Shown piece after piece: positions 39,701 to 48,735 of a stretch of DNA of 64,000 nucleotides; the stretch's first letter is position 1; each line of letters opens with the position of its first letter. Source of the stretch: Candidatus Howiella intestinavium (GTDB lineage Bacteria > Bacillota > Clostridia > Oscillospirales > Acutalibacteraceae); assembly GCA_904420585.1 (NCBI GenBank), contig CAJFVX010000024.1:1-64000 (forward strand). The letters are read 5' to 3'. The position numbers and the translations under genes are program-made. The notes below the pieces were generated by a model. That model saw only the letters and a program-made list of their open reading frames with translations. It was not told where the DNA came from and ran no database searches.

Positions 39701-40321
39701 GCTTTTTCTGCCGCCTTTTTGAACTGTCGGCATATCGTCTGCTAAACCGTATTCCAGCCCTTCCTGGTTTGCATAAGCCCCGGCAACCGCCTCGTCTTCC
39801 ACCGGGGAAGGGCCGGTGCCCGGTGCGAAATCTCCTGCATCGGAAGAGGCCTCCATCTCATCTGCGGAAAGAGCGGCGTCCGGCTCCGGATAAGCCGGTT
39901 CCGTCTCGCCGCCGCCATCCGGCCTGTCAGAGTTATCGGCCATAGAACTCGCTTCATCGTCCGCCGGAAGAATCCCAGTATCCGGTGCAGGCTTGGATGG
40001 ATTGGCAAGGGCGTCTGTATCTTCGGCGGAACTGGCTTCGGTCCTTTCGGCAGCAACCGGCATGGCTCCATAGCTTCCGGTATCCTCCCCCTGTCCGATA
40101 GCTTTCCCGCGCAGTCTTACCCGGCCGGCAGCCCGTCCGCTGTCTGTACGGCTTATATGATACAAAGGCGAGCCGGCATCCGCCGGGCAATCCGCGTTTA
40201 ATCTGTCTTCCGTATGGGCGGCATCGCGGAAAGCCGCCGGCCGCCGTGTGATTTTATCTTTCTTTCTCCGGCTGGCGGCGTGCTGGGCCGGCCGGAAAAA
40301 TCCTTTTTTCTTATCCCCCAT
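36737..40321 (-). CDS. Membrane-anchored cell-wall protein: long disordered cytoplasmic N-term, TM, GHL10-like TIM-barrel region, C-terminal N-acetylmuramoyl-L-alanine amidase (Amidase_3)
   Basis: VKIVLDPGHGGSDPGA...FISFHRNSS...PAILTENGFVSN; TM LRALLIGGACLVALALVGGGLALSG; middle region parallels the adjacent GHL10 protein. Confidence 0.82.
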   Translation of the reverse strand: MGDKKKGFFRPAQHAASRRKKDKITRRPAAFRDAAHTEDRLNADCPADAGSPLYHISRTDSGRAAGRVRLRGKAIGQGEDTGSYGAMPVAAERTEASSAEDTDALANPSKPAPDTGILPADDEASSMADNSDRPDGGGETEPAYPEPDAALSADEMEASSDAGDFAPGTGPSPVEDEAVAGAYANQEGLEYGLADDMPTVQKGGRKSRLRALLIGGACLVALALVGGGLALSGLFRTPEADPSAAEVSRPADSGQALAGSTSSGTTLAVTRSDRIVGTYITAGREFLTQGQDGVQAAASLETAMDAAGTYGCNTILFPVNDKTQAAAPSGGSYLDLAIDTAHAKGMALYAVYDLSEGQQLDLSRSEDAAAAVEGAAAIAGIQGLDGLLLEGCAYGTSGGSYADYMAEGGGMGYDAFRRDRLTAAVRQASQAIREANGSLYLGVAADPVWAKAATVQGGIELETAAAESYAAGADTLGWLQAGYFDWAMVSATATGDGAAPFETVAAWWNQKAEGHFGLCFRHAADKALAAAEGYESPDQLVKQVAALKGFASAGSAFYTLADLTEDTSGGAAVLQKYLTGQLPEGYQPADLRISSPASRNLTTTESSIGFVGASDTQFPLLLNGQEVTRTDAGYFSLQMDLQTGANTFTFQHKGQTLTYTVTYRQVLLKEIAPAGDLTLDGGAVIMVKAVARKGSTVTASLGDTSIALDPQISDNPEDTGGDFITYLGTFSMPSNLSSDTRMGQISFTAHYGGQSESMTGGVITVRAGNPNDPGLPPFQETGDGSENYINVGTGLIAEAVSYQIETFDGNIIDDRSRPTNNYLPAGTVDYCSRSTVMDAGSGFTYRVLRYGKRVYTSTEEKGDNIKVYEGTLPETNNVTAAGVREDDRFLYMTFDVDWKAPFRFKLAPQGYQNPYPSGGAPNYSISSPTFDHVDITFCYAGTAQGKIDLPADNPIFSGAEWIKNEADYTLRLYLKKTGGLYGWNAEYNSDGQLVFSFLKPVQLKAADNQYGVSLEGVKIVLDPGHGGSDPGAVGSDPRYTEAILNSTLTYKARDRLIALGAEVTLTKNDSDRVGLDPRVRTVKSVKPDLFISFHRNSSTSTSSKGYESYYFNPFSEPLSRAVYNRNAGLYLDQRGNKWGNFYVMRVSDCPAILTENGFVSNADEYSLLVTDAFNEASADATVQGIVDYLKSIQQ

Positions 40322-40332
40322 GGATATCCTCC

Positions 40333-41784
40333 TTACGATTGCAAAACATCCTCAAAAGCCTGCATATGGGCCTGGTTTAAGGCCGCGCTGCTGACGATGG
40401 AGCCGTAGGAATACAGCATAAAACCATCGGCCCCCGCCTGCCGCAGCAGGGAAAGCTGCCGGCTTAAAATATCCTCCGACTCCTGCCATTCGGTGCTGCC
40501 GGCATCCTCTGTGCCGATTTTATAGGCCGCCAGCCCCACATAGAGCCGCACGCCCTCTGCCCGGGGCAGGGACAGCCACTGGTTCAAAAGATTGTCAAAC
40601 CGGAAATCCGCTTTTGGGTACTGGAAGCCGAAATACAGCTGGGGGGTTATGTAGTGGGCGTAGCCGCCCTCCCGCATCCATAAGGCTATATCGGCGTAGA
40701 GTTCCTGATAATTCCGGTCGCTGCCGTCGTTCGAAATATGGGCCGAGGGGCTGATGCCAAAGGGCACGCCCCGGCTGTCGGCCAGCCGGTAGACCGCCTG
40801 CATCAGGCTGTTTACATTGGCCCGCCGCCAGTCCCCCAGTGACAGGGCGTTATTTCCCGCCTTTTCCGCATAGGCCGTATAGGTGGCGGCGTCAAAGGCC
40901 GGGTCGGAGGTGGGGTAGAAGTAGTCGTCAAAATGGATGCCGTCCACATCATAATTGTCCAGGATTTCCCGGACGCCGTCCAGAATCAGCTTCTGCATCT
41001 CCACCACGCCGGGGTTGTAGTACATCCCGCCGTCCCAGGGGATGGCCCAGCTGTCGTTGGATGGGTCGCCGTCGGTCAGACAGACCCGGGCCGGATTGTT
41101 TTCGGCCAGTTCCATTGGGTCGTCGGTCTTGTTGGATACCCGGTAAGGGTTCAGCCAGGCGTGAAAGGCAAGGCCCCGGTCGTGGGCCGCCTCAATAAGG
41201 ATGTTCAAGGGGTCATAGCCGGGATTTTGCCCCTGCTGCCCGGCGGCATACTCGCTCCAGGGAAAGTAGGACGAAGGATAGAATGCGTCCGAGTTGGCCC
41301 GTACATGCACCACCACGGTGTTCAGCCCCATGCCCTTTATTTTGTCAAACATGCCGCCAATCATATCCGCAAACTGGTCTGCGGTTTTTCCCCGGCCGTC
41401 CAGCTCATAGTAGGAAATCCAGACCGCCCGCATTTCCCCCTCCTGCACCACCGGCTTGGCTGCCGGCAGCTGCGGCGTGACGGTTTCTGTTTGCCCGGAT
41501 GGTGCCGCCGAAGAATCCACCGGGGCGGATACGCCGGACGAGGCTGCCGGCGACATGGCCCCGCCTGAAGAGGGTGCGGCCTCATCCACGGATGTCACAG
41601 GCGCCGATGAACCGGCGGAAACCGCAGACGAAGGGGCCACAGAAAAGGCAGACGATTGTATCGAAGCCGGTTTGGAGGAGGGAAATACGGCGTCGGCCTT
41701 GGTACAGCCGGCCAAAAGCAGCAGGCTGAGCAGCAGGGCCAGCAGCAGATAGGGGCGGAAAGGGCGTGGGAAATGCATAGGCAA
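40333..41784 (-). CDS. Family 10 glycosylhydrolase-like (GHL10/DUF187) lipoprotein
   Basis: LLLLAGCTKADA lipobox; MRAVWISYYELDG...LNTVVVHVRANSDAFYPSSYFPWS...DVDGIHFDDYFYP...PFGISPSAH. Confidence 0.9.
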   Translation of the reverse strand: MPMHFPRPFRPYLLLALLLSLLLLAGCTKADAVFPSSKPASIQSSAFSVAPSSAVSAGSSAPVTSVDEAAPSSGGAMSPAASSGVSAPVDSSAAPSGQTETVTPQLPAAKPVVQEGEMRAVWISYYELDGRGKTADQFADMIGGMFDKIKGMGLNTVVVHVRANSDAFYPSSYFPWSEYAAGQQGQNPGYDPLNILIEAAHDRGLAFHAWLNPYRVSNKTDDPMELAENNPARVCLTDGDPSNDSWAIPWDGGMYYNPGVVEMQKLILDGVREILDNYDVDGIHFDDYFYPTSDPAFDAATYTAYAEKAGNNALSLGDWRRANVNSLMQAVYRLADSRGVPFGISPSAHISNDGSDRNYQELYADIALWMREGGYAHYITPQLYFGFQYPKADFRFDNLLNQWLSLPRAEGVRLYVGLAAYKIGTEDAGSTEWQESEDILSRQLSLLRQAGADGFMLYSYGSIVSSAALNQAHMQAFEDVLQS

Positions 41785-41932
41785 CCTCCTGGAATTATAT
41801 ATAGAACATTGTACTTCTTTTGTGCGGCCTGGTCAACAAAAATACGGGGAGTTCGACAAAAATCCGGCGGGGAAATCCTGGTAATATCCCATAGAATGTG
41901 GTATACTTTTAAAAAGAAAGCGGGGTGCAGGT

Positions 41933-42205
41933 ATGGCCATACTGGACGTTAAGTCCCGGCTTGAGTATGTGGGGGACTGCTGTTATCCCTGTCCGAACTG
42001 CGGCGGGCCGGCGGCCCTTGCAGTCTACCGGCTGGACAGCCGCCCCAAGGTGCTGGGCCTGCCGGCTGCTCGTCTGCGCAGACGGTATCTGGGAATATGC
42101 AGCGGCTGCGGAGCGCGGTACAGCCTGCCTGAGGACAAGGGGCGGGCCATGGAGAAGGGCGGCCCGGTGACCCTGTTTATCTCGGACATATCCCCCTGGG
42201 AATGA
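41933..42205 (+). CDS. Small zinc-ribbon-like protein
   Basis: MAILDVKSRLEYVGDCCYPCPNCGG...GICSGCGARYSLPED. Confidence 0.55.
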   Translation: MAILDVKSRLEYVGDCCYPCPNCGGPAALAVYRLDSRPKVLGLPAARLRRRYLGICSGCGARYSLPEDKGRAMEKGGPVTLFISDISPWE

Positions 42206-42217
42206 GAAAGGGCGTTT

Positions 42218-42520
42218 ATGGATTTTTTTATAACCCGCATACTACCAGTATATTGTCTGGTCATCGGACTTATCTCTGTTTTTGTGACCATTCTGGACAA
42301 GAGGGCGGCCCGCCGCCATACTCATCGGGTGCCTGAACGCCGGCTTATGCTGCTGGCCTTTGCAGGCGGGGCGCTGCCCATGTATACCGTCATGCTGCTT
42401 ATCCGGCATAAAACCCTGCATAAAAAATTTATGATTGGCCTGCCGGTGTTTATCCTGCTGCATATTTTTCTGCTGGCCGCCCTGCTGTACGGCAGCGGCC
42501 TGCTGCAGCTCCCCATCTGA
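42218..42520 (+). CDS. DUF1294 membrane protein
   Basis: FVTILDKRAARRHTHRVPERRLMLLAFAGGALPMYTVMLLIRHKTLHKKFMIGLP. Confidence 0.85.
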   Translation: MDFFITRILPVYCLVIGLISVFVTILDKRAARRHTHRVPERRLMLLAFAGGALPMYTVMLLIRHKTLHKKFMIGLPVFILLHIFLLAALLYGSGLLQLPI

Positions 42521-42533
42521 AAGGAGACGGAAG

Positions 42534-43004
42534 ATGGAAAGATATGCTTATTATCCAACAGAATTCGGATACATAAAAATCGGCTGTACCCCGGATGCGG
42601 TGACGGCGCTTACCTTCGTGCAGCACCCGGAAGGGGAAAGCAGGCCGACACCTCTTTCCGATGCCGCTTTCCGGCAGGTGCGGGATTACCTGGACGGTGG
42701 GCGGCAAAGTTTTGATTTTCCCTATATCCTGCGGGGGACGGCCTTTCAGCAGAAGGTCTGGAAGGCGCTGCTGGAAATTCCCTACGGTGAAACGAGAACC
42801 TACGGGGAAATCGCCGCAGCCATAGGCAGCCCCAAGGCCTGCCGGGCGGTAGGTATGGCCAACCGGCGGAACCCCATCTGGATTGTGGTGCCCTGCCACC
42901 GGGTGGTGGGCGCCGGCGGAAGCCTGACGGGCTATGCCGGGGGCCTTGCCATGAAGGAGGCACTTTTGCAGTTGGAGCGGAAAAATAGAACTGTCAAAAG
43001 ATAA
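42534..43004 (+). CDS. ogt: Methylated-DNA--protein-cysteine methyltransferase
   Basis: TAFQQKVWKALLEIPYGETRTYGEIAAAIGSPKACRAVGMANRRNPIWIVVPCHRVVG. Confidence 0.93.
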   Translation: MERYAYYPTEFGYIKIGCTPDAVTALTFVQHPEGESRPTPLSDAAFRQVRDYLDGGRQSFDFPYILRGTAFQQKVWKALLEIPYGETRTYGEIAAAIGSPKACRAVGMANRRNPIWIVVPCHRVVGAGGSLTGYAGGLAMKEALLQLERKNRTVKR

Positions 43005-43010
43005 AGGAGA

Positions 43011-43054
43011 ACCCCGTACGGGCCGCAAGCGCGTGCCTTGTACGGGGATTTTTG
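43011..43054 (+). terminator. Intrinsic terminator
   Basis: CCCCGTACGGG...GTACGGGGATTTTT. Confidence 0.65.
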
Positions 43055-43066
43055 TCAGCGGAGGGG

Positions 43067-43843
43067 TTAGTCCGGCTGTCTATCCGTCCTGTCCTGCTTT
43101 TTCCCGGGACAGAGGCATTTTTCCAGCCGGTCGGTCAAACGACAGAGGGCGAACCCAAAGCCGCCGAAGAGGAAGATGCCCAAAAGCATGCGGTCATACT
43201 CCAGTCTGACCCACATGTCCATAATAAAAAAGCCCATGCCGTACCGGGTGCCGTAGGCCTCGGCCAAAAAGAGGATGGAGATGCCGGCGGCAAGGCCATT
43301 GCGCAGAACGGTAAACAGGGCGGGCAGGCAGGCGGGCAGGGCTATATCCAGGAGCATCCGCCAGCCGGACAGCCCGGCGGCCCGGTAAGGCGCAAAGAGG
43401 ACGGGCGGGATTTCCCGTAGGGCGTCCCGGACGGACAGAACCAGGGGAAAGAAGAGGATGAGGAAGACCAGAGCCGCCTTGGAACCCTCTCCCACGCCGA
43501 AGGCAAGCAGGAGCAGGGGCAGCAGGGCGGCCTTGGGTAAGGTCCCCAGCAGGTAGAGCAGGCCGGAAAGATACCGGTCAGACCTTGGAAAAAAGCCCAG
43601 AAGGAGGCCCAAAGGCAGCCCGATAAGCAGGGCCGGAAGGAGTCCTGCGGCCAGGCGGCCGGCGCTGAAAAGCAGATGCAGCCCAGGGGGCTGCCAGCAA
43701 TCTCTAAAGGAAAGCAGCACGGCGGCAGGGGAGGGAAAAAGGGGATGGCCGGCCAGCATGGCGGCTCCCTGCCAGGCTGAAAGGGCGCAGAAGGGGATAA
43801 GGCAGGGGCGCAGCCGCCGGAGCCATCCGGCCGCTTTGGACAT
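43067..43843 (-). CDS. ABC transporter permease (SsuC/ThiX-like)
   Basis: BPD permease EAA-like region FRTALREIPPVLFAPYRAAGLSGWRMLLDIALPACLP; multiple TMs. Confidence 0.82.
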   Translation of the reverse strand: MSKAAGWLRRLRPCLIPFCALSAWQGAAMLAGHPLFPSPAAVLLSFRDCWQPPGLHLLFSAGRLAAGLLPALLIGLPLGLLLGFFPRSDRYLSGLLYLLGTLPKAALLPLLLLAFGVGEGSKAALVFLILFFPLVLSVRDALREIPPVLFAPYRAAGLSGWRMLLDIALPACLPALFTVLRNGLAAGISILFLAEAYGTRYGMGFFIMDMWVRLEYDRMLLGIFLFGGFGFALCRLTDRLEKCLCPGKKQDRTDRQPD

Positions 43844-43936
43844 GGCAAACCTCCTTTCCGGACGCTATGCAGGTATAGGCTTTCCCGCCGGCAAAGAACC
43901 GGCGGACATATGTACAGAACGGTGGGACAGCCTCGT

Positions 43937-44629
43937 CTATACAATCCCATGATTCCCGGAAATCCAGGCCTGCCCCACCCTTTCAGGAACTTTGACCGTC
44001 GTTTGCCGGAAGTCTTCTGCCTGGCCTGCTGGGGAGCAAACCGGGTAAAATTTCATCTCCGCCAGGCCGGCCTCCTCGGCGTCATGGGATGTAAGGAGCA
44101 AAGCGGCGCCTGTGCGGGTCAAATAGGCGTCCAGAAGGTTCCGGACCAAGGCCCGGGCCGCTCCGTCCAGCCCGGTAAAGGGTTCGTCCAGCAGAAGAAG
44201 GCGGGGGGCGGCCGCCAGGGTGCGGGCCAGCATGGCCCGGCGGTATTGCCCGCCGCTGAGGGCGGCCGGATACCGTCCCTCCATCCCTTCCAGTCCCAGC
44301 CGGCGGCAGAGGAGCATCGCCTCTGCCGTCCCACCCTTCCGCCCCACGGCTCGTGCCATGCCGGTGATATTCTGCTCCACCGTCCGGAAGGGCAGCAGGC
44401 AGGGCTCCTGGGGCATGTACCCGATACGTACGCCCCCGCCTACCCGCCGCCGTCCCTCAAAGCAGGTGTGCAGGCCGGCGGCGACGCGCAGATAGGTGGA
44501 TTTCCCGCAGCCCGAGGGGCCGGTGAGCGCCGCCCCTTCCCCCGGCCCCAGCCGCAGCGCAAGGGGGCATCCCACAGGCCGGGGCGGGTTCCCCCCCTTC
44601 CCAGGGTAAAAAGCCCTTTCAATCCGCAA
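43937..44629 (-). CDS. ABC transporter ATP-binding protein
   Basis: LTGPSGCGKSTYLRVAAGL, YPAALSGGQYRRAMLARTLAAAPRLLLLDEPFTGLD. Confidence 0.92.
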   Translation of the reverse strand: MRIERAFYPGKGGNPPRPVGCPLALRLGPGEGAALTGPSGCGKSTYLRVAAGLHTCFEGRRRVGGGVRIGYMPQEPCLLPFRTVEQNITGMARAVGRKGGTAEAMLLCRRLGLEGMEGRYPAALSGGQYRRAMLARTLAAAPRLLLLDEPFTGLDGAARALVRNLLDAYLTRTGAALLLTSHDAEEAGLAEMKFYPVCSPAGQAEDFRQTTVKVPERVGQAWISGNHGIV

Positions 44630-45599
44630 TTCCAGCAGGCTTTCCAGAAGATACCTCCCCCTCTCCCGCCGGTACCTCCAAAAGGCTTTGGGGATCCATC
44701 GGATCGGAAACCAGTCCGGCGTCCATAAGCCATGCGGCGGCAGCCTCCATCTGTTCTATAGCGGGCCAGGCGGCCGGCCGGTAATCCGGCAGCAGGGCGC
44801 TGTCCAAGGCATTGGGAAGCCCCAGGGCTGCAGCGGCGGCGCCCACGTCGGCTTGCCCGCTGTTCAGCAGGTCTACAGCCTGGTTATAGCCCTCTGTCAG
44901 CGTCTGTAGCAACGCGCCTTTTTCCACAAAGGCCGCCTGGTTAAAAAGCAGCACCCCCGCGTCCAAAGACAGGTCGGCCGAGGAGGCCAGCAGCCGCCCG
45001 CCGGCTTCCAGGGCCGCTGCGGCGTAGGGCTCGGGCAAAACGGCAGCGTCCAGCTGCCCCGCCTTCAGCAATTCCAGCCGGGCGGGAATGGAGGGGACGG
45101 CCGTCTTCTCCACCTGTTCGGGGGGAAGGCCGCCGGCCGTAAGCATCCGGTCGCCGGCGTATTCGATGATGGTGTGCAGGCTCATCCCCACGTTTTTCCC
45201 GGCCAGCTGTTCCACTGCGGCAATGTCTCCGCCGGGGGCAGTCACCAGCTTATAGCAGCCGTCGGTGACGCTGAGGATCCGATAATCCCCCTCGTTTTCG
45301 GCGGCGAGAAAGGCGGCCAGCAGGTCGGATACCGCCCCGTCCAGATGGCCGCTGAAAAGGGCGCTGTCCCGGTCGGTGGGGCTTTTGTAAACCTCCAGGA
45401 CGATTTCCTCCGGCAGAAGCCCGGCAAGGGCCGCCGTCATCAGGGGGATGGAGTCCAAATCAGGCATGACCCCTATTCTAAGGACAGCTTTTTCCTCCCG
45501 CCCGCAGCCGGCGGCGGACAGGGCCAGACAAAGGCAGATGAGAAGCGCCAGCAGCCGGTGTGCTGTCCGTTTTATGTATGCCAAGATTGTCCCTCCCAC
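44619..45599 (-). CDS. ABC transporter substrate-binding lipoprotein (NMT1/SsuA-like)
   Basis: LLALLICLCLALSAAGCGRE lipobox; LRIGVMPDLDSIPLMTAALAG...LAGKNVGMS...LKAGQLDAAVLPEPYAAAAL. Confidence 0.82.
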   Translation of the reverse strand: MGGTILAYIKRTAHRLLALLICLCLALSAAGCGREEKAVLRIGVMPDLDSIPLMTAALAGLLPEEIVLEVYKSPTDRDSALFSGHLDGAVSDLLAAFLAAENEGDYRILSVTDGCYKLVTAPGGDIAAVEQLAGKNVGMSLHTIIEYAGDRMLTAGGLPPEQVEKTAVPSIPARLELLKAGQLDAAVLPEPYAAAALEAGGRLLASSADLSLDAGVLLFNQAAFVEKGALLQTLTEGYNQAVDLLNSGQADVGAAAAALGLPNALDSALLPDYRPAAWPAIEQMEAAAAWLMDAGLVSDPMDPQSLLEVPAGEGEVSSGKPAGIAD

Positions 45600-46156
45600 G
45601 GCCGGTACAGGGAATTTTCCACCCCGCCGGCCGCCAGAATCCGGCCGGCCAGATTGTCTATCAGCTGGTCGGGGCTGTCGAAGCGGTTGTAGAAGGCCGG
45701 CATGGGCGGGCAGATGACGCAGCCCGCCTCCCGCAGGGCCAGCAGGTTCCGCAGGTGGATGGCGCTTAAAGGGGTTTCCCGGGGGCTGAGCACCAGCCGG
45801 CGGCTCTCCTTGATGCAGACGTCGGCCGCCCGCAGCAGAAGGGTGTCCCCCATACCGGCGGCCAGGCGTCCGGCGGTGGACATGGAGCAGGGGACGATAA
45901 ACATGCCCGCCGCCGGGAAGGAGCCGCTGGCGATGGGGGAGAAGAGGTCGCGGTTATCCTCCAAAACAAGGGATTCGCCCCCCAAGGTGGTGAGAAAGGT
46001 TTCCAGCGCGAAGCCGGTTTCCTGCCGGAAGACCGCCCGTCCGGTATCGCTGGCTACCAGCCGCAGGGGATAGCCGGCGCCGCAGAGGTATTCCAGCATG
46101 CGCAGGGCAATCCGGCTGCCGCTGGCGCCGGTGATGCCGAAAATCCAGGGCCGCAT
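45572..46156 (-). CDS. ubiX: UbiX family flavin prenyltransferase
   Basis: IFGITGASGSRIALRML...IVPCSMSTAGRLAAGMGDTLLLRAADVCIKESRRLVLSPRETPLSAIHLRN. Confidence 0.93.
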   Translation of the reverse strand: MRPWIFGITGASGSRIALRMLEYLCGAGYPLRLVASDTGRAVFRQETGFALETFLTTLGGESLVLEDNRDLFSPIASGSFPAAGMFIVPCSMSTAGRLAAGMGDTLLLRAADVCIKESRRLVLSPRETPLSAIHLRNLLALREAGCVICPPMPAFYNRFDSPDQLIDNLAGRILAAGGVENSLYRPWEGQSWHT

Positions 46157-46178
46157 AGACTCCGCCTCCTTTTATCCA

Positions 46179-47072
46179 TTAGGACAGCAGCATATCCAAA
46201 AGGGCAAAGAAAAAGAAAACCAGGCTGACCATCTGGTTCAGATGGTAGGCCGCAAAGCGCATACGCCGGGGATTGCGGGGTTCCACATCCATATGCTCCA
46301 AAAGCAGCAGCAGGGACACGGCCAGCAGGCCGGCCCAGTAGAAGCCGCCCACCGGCCGGAATCCGCATACGGCGGCCAGCAGGCCCACCGCCAGGATATG
46401 GCAGCCGGCCGAGATAAGCAGGGCGGGGCGCTGGCCGAACCGGGCTGGAACGGAATGGAGCCTTTCCCGCCGGTCGAAGTCTATATCCTGTAAGGCGTAG
46501 AGGATGTCGAACCCGGCCACCCAGAAGAGCACCGCCCCGCCCAGCAGGAAGGAAAGCAGGGTAAAGCGCCCTTCCACAGCCAGGGCGGCCCCCACCGGCG
46601 CGCCGCCGCAGCAGAGTCCCAGAAAAAAGTGGCAGAGCCAGGTAAACCGCTTGGTATAGGAATACAGAAGAAAAAGCCCCACGGCCAGGGGAGAGAGCAG
46701 CAGGCAGAGCCGGTTCAGCTGCGCGGCCGCAAAAATAAGCAGGGCAAAGCAGGCGATGGTGAGAAGGACGGCTTCCCCAAGGCTTACCCGCCCGTCGGCC
46801 AGGGGGCGGCCGCTGGTGCGGGGGTTTTTCCGGTCAAAGCGCAAATCGGCGATGCGGTTGAAGGCGTTGGCCCCGTTGCGGGCCCCGATTAAGGCCAGCA
46901 GAATCCAGAAAAAGGTGGCGAAATCAGGGAGACCCTCAGCCGTCCAAAGCATGGACAGCAGGCCGAAGGGCAGGGAAAAGAGGGTGTGGGAAAAGAGCAC
47001 CAGCTCCCCATACCGCCGCAGCCGCCCTAAAGGGCCGGGTCTACTTTTGCCGCTTAAGGCTTCCGAAGCCAT
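46179..47072 (-). CDS. UbiA family prenyltransferase (UbiA/MqnP-like)
   Basis: ANAFNRIADLRFDRKNPRTSGRPLADG and DILYALQDIDFDRRERLHSVPARFG. Confidence 0.9.
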   Translation of the reverse strand: MASEALSGKSRPGPLGRLRRYGELVLFSHTLFSLPFGLLSMLWTAEGLPDFATFFWILLALIGARNGANAFNRIADLRFDRKNPRTSGRPLADGRVSLGEAVLLTIACFALLIFAAAQLNRLCLLLSPLAVGLFLLYSYTKRFTWLCHFFLGLCCGGAPVGAALAVEGRFTLLSFLLGGAVLFWVAGFDILYALQDIDFDRRERLHSVPARFGQRPALLISAGCHILAVGLLAAVCGFRPVGGFYWAGLLAVSLLLLLEHMDVEPRNPRRMRFAAYHLNQMVSLVFFFFALLDMLLS

Positions 47073-48498
47073 ATTCCGCCCACCTTTCCCGCACCATCCG
47101 CCGGGTCTCCGGCGGCCGGATGAGATCCGCCGGCCAGGGCCTGGGATGGCCCTCCTCCGACAGCTTGCGGGTGGCGTCGATGCCCAGCCGGTTGCCGAAG
47201 TGCCGGGTGGGGGAGGCGTGATCCAGGGCGTCCAGGGGGCCGGGGGAAATCTGTAAATCCCGGACGGGGTCGATGTTGTTGAAGACCCGCCAGAGCACCT
47301 CCGAACGGTTGTGTGGATCCACGTCCTCGTCCACCACCACAATCATCTTTTGATACATCATTTGTCCCAGCCCCCACAAAGCGTGCATGACCTTGGCCGC
47401 CTGGCCGGGATACCGCTTGCGGATGGACACCACGGCGCAGTTGTGGAATACCCCCTCTATGGGTAAATCCAAATCCCGGATGTCCGGGCAGATAAGCTGT
47501 AAAAAGGGCAGGAAGATTCGCTCGGTGGCCTTGGCCAGGTAGCAGTCCTCCATGGGCGGCCGGCCCACCACGGTGGCCTGGTAGATGGGGTGGTCCCGGC
47601 GGTGGAGCCGCTTGAGATGGAAGACGGGGTAGGGGGCCTTTTCGGAGTAATAGCCGGTGTGGTCCCCAAAGGGCCCTTCCTCCCGGGTTTCCTCCAGATC
47701 CACATACCCCTCCAGCAGAAATTCGCAGTTGGCCGGTACCCGGATGTCGCTGCAGGTGGATTTGGCCAGGGGCACCGGCCGGCCCCGCAGAAACCCGGCC
47801 AGCAGCATCTCGTCGATGCCGGGGGGCAGGGGAGCCGTGGCGGCGTAGGTGACGGCCGGGTCGCAGCCGATGGCCACGGATACGGGCATGCGCCCGCCCA
47901 GCCGTTTGTACTTTTCGGCCAAGGCCCGGCCGTCCTTGTGCAGATGCCAGTGCATGCCGGCCGTCCGGCGGCCGTACACCTGCATCCGGTAGACGCCGTA
48001 GTTGTGGACGCCGGTTTCCGGATCCCGCAGGCAGACCACCGGCAGGGTGAGAAACCGGCCCCCGTCCTCCGGCCAGCAGTAAAGGGCGGGCAGGCGGGTG
48101 AGGTCGGGAACCTCCTCCGCCTCCTGCCACACGCCGGAGGAAACCGGCAGGGGCAGGGCGGCGGTCAGGCCGGCCAGGCGGGGGACGGCCTTCACCTTAT
48201 CGAGGAAGGTAAGGTAGTTTTCGCTGTGGATGAGCCGGCGGATTTTTTTCCCCAGGTCGTCCAGCCGGGGCGTATCCAGCGCCAGCTCCATGCGGTGGTA
48301 GGAGCCGAAGGCGTTGGTCAGCACGGGAAAGGCCGAACCCTTTACCCGGGTAAAAAGGAGCGCCGGCCCCAGCCGTTTGGAGACCCGGTCGGTAATCTCG
48401 GCGATTTCCAGATAGGAATCCACCTCCGCCTCCACCCGGTGCAGCTGCCCGGCCTTATCCAGCGCGGCGGCAAAGGCGTGCAAATCCTTATAGGCCAT
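47041..48498 (-). CDS. UbiD family decarboxylase
   Basis: PFGDHTGYYSEKAPYPVFHLKRLHRRDHPIYQATVVGRPPMEDCYLAKATERIFLPFLQL...VVVDEDVDPHN. Confidence 0.93.
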   Translation of the reverse strand: MAYKDLHAFAAALDKAGQLHRVEAEVDSYLEIAEITDRVSKRLGPALLFTRVKGSAFPVLTNAFGSYHRMELALDTPRLDDLGKKIRRLIHSENYLTFLDKVKAVPRLAGLTAALPLPVSSGVWQEAEEVPDLTRLPALYCWPEDGGRFLTLPVVCLRDPETGVHNYGVYRMQVYGRRTAGMHWHLHKDGRALAEKYKRLGGRMPVSVAIGCDPAVTYAATAPLPPGIDEMLLAGFLRGRPVPLAKSTCSDIRVPANCEFLLEGYVDLEETREEGPFGDHTGYYSEKAPYPVFHLKRLHRRDHPIYQATVVGRPPMEDCYLAKATERIFLPFLQLICPDIRDLDLPIEGVFHNCAVVSIRKRYPGQAAKVMHALWGLGQMMYQKMIVVVDEDVDPHNRSEVLWRVFNNIDPVRDLQISPGPLDALDHASPTRHFGNRLGIDATRKLSEEGHPRPWPADLIRPPETRRMVRERWAEYGFGSLKRQK

Positions 48499-48735
48499 GG
48501 AAATTCCTCCTTGGACGCCCCCGGCCGGCTCCCTTATATGTATGAGGCGGCGGCCCGGGGTATCCCAGTTTTATCCTGAATAGTATGGCCTTTTTTCCCA
48601 TTATTATGAATAAAGTGCGGTTATCCGGCGGGCGGCAGGGGAGGGAATGGCGTCTGAGGATATCATTCCACAGACGCAAAATGCCCCGGCGGCCATATCC
48701 GGCTGCCGGGGCGATGATTTGATGATACAGAAGGC

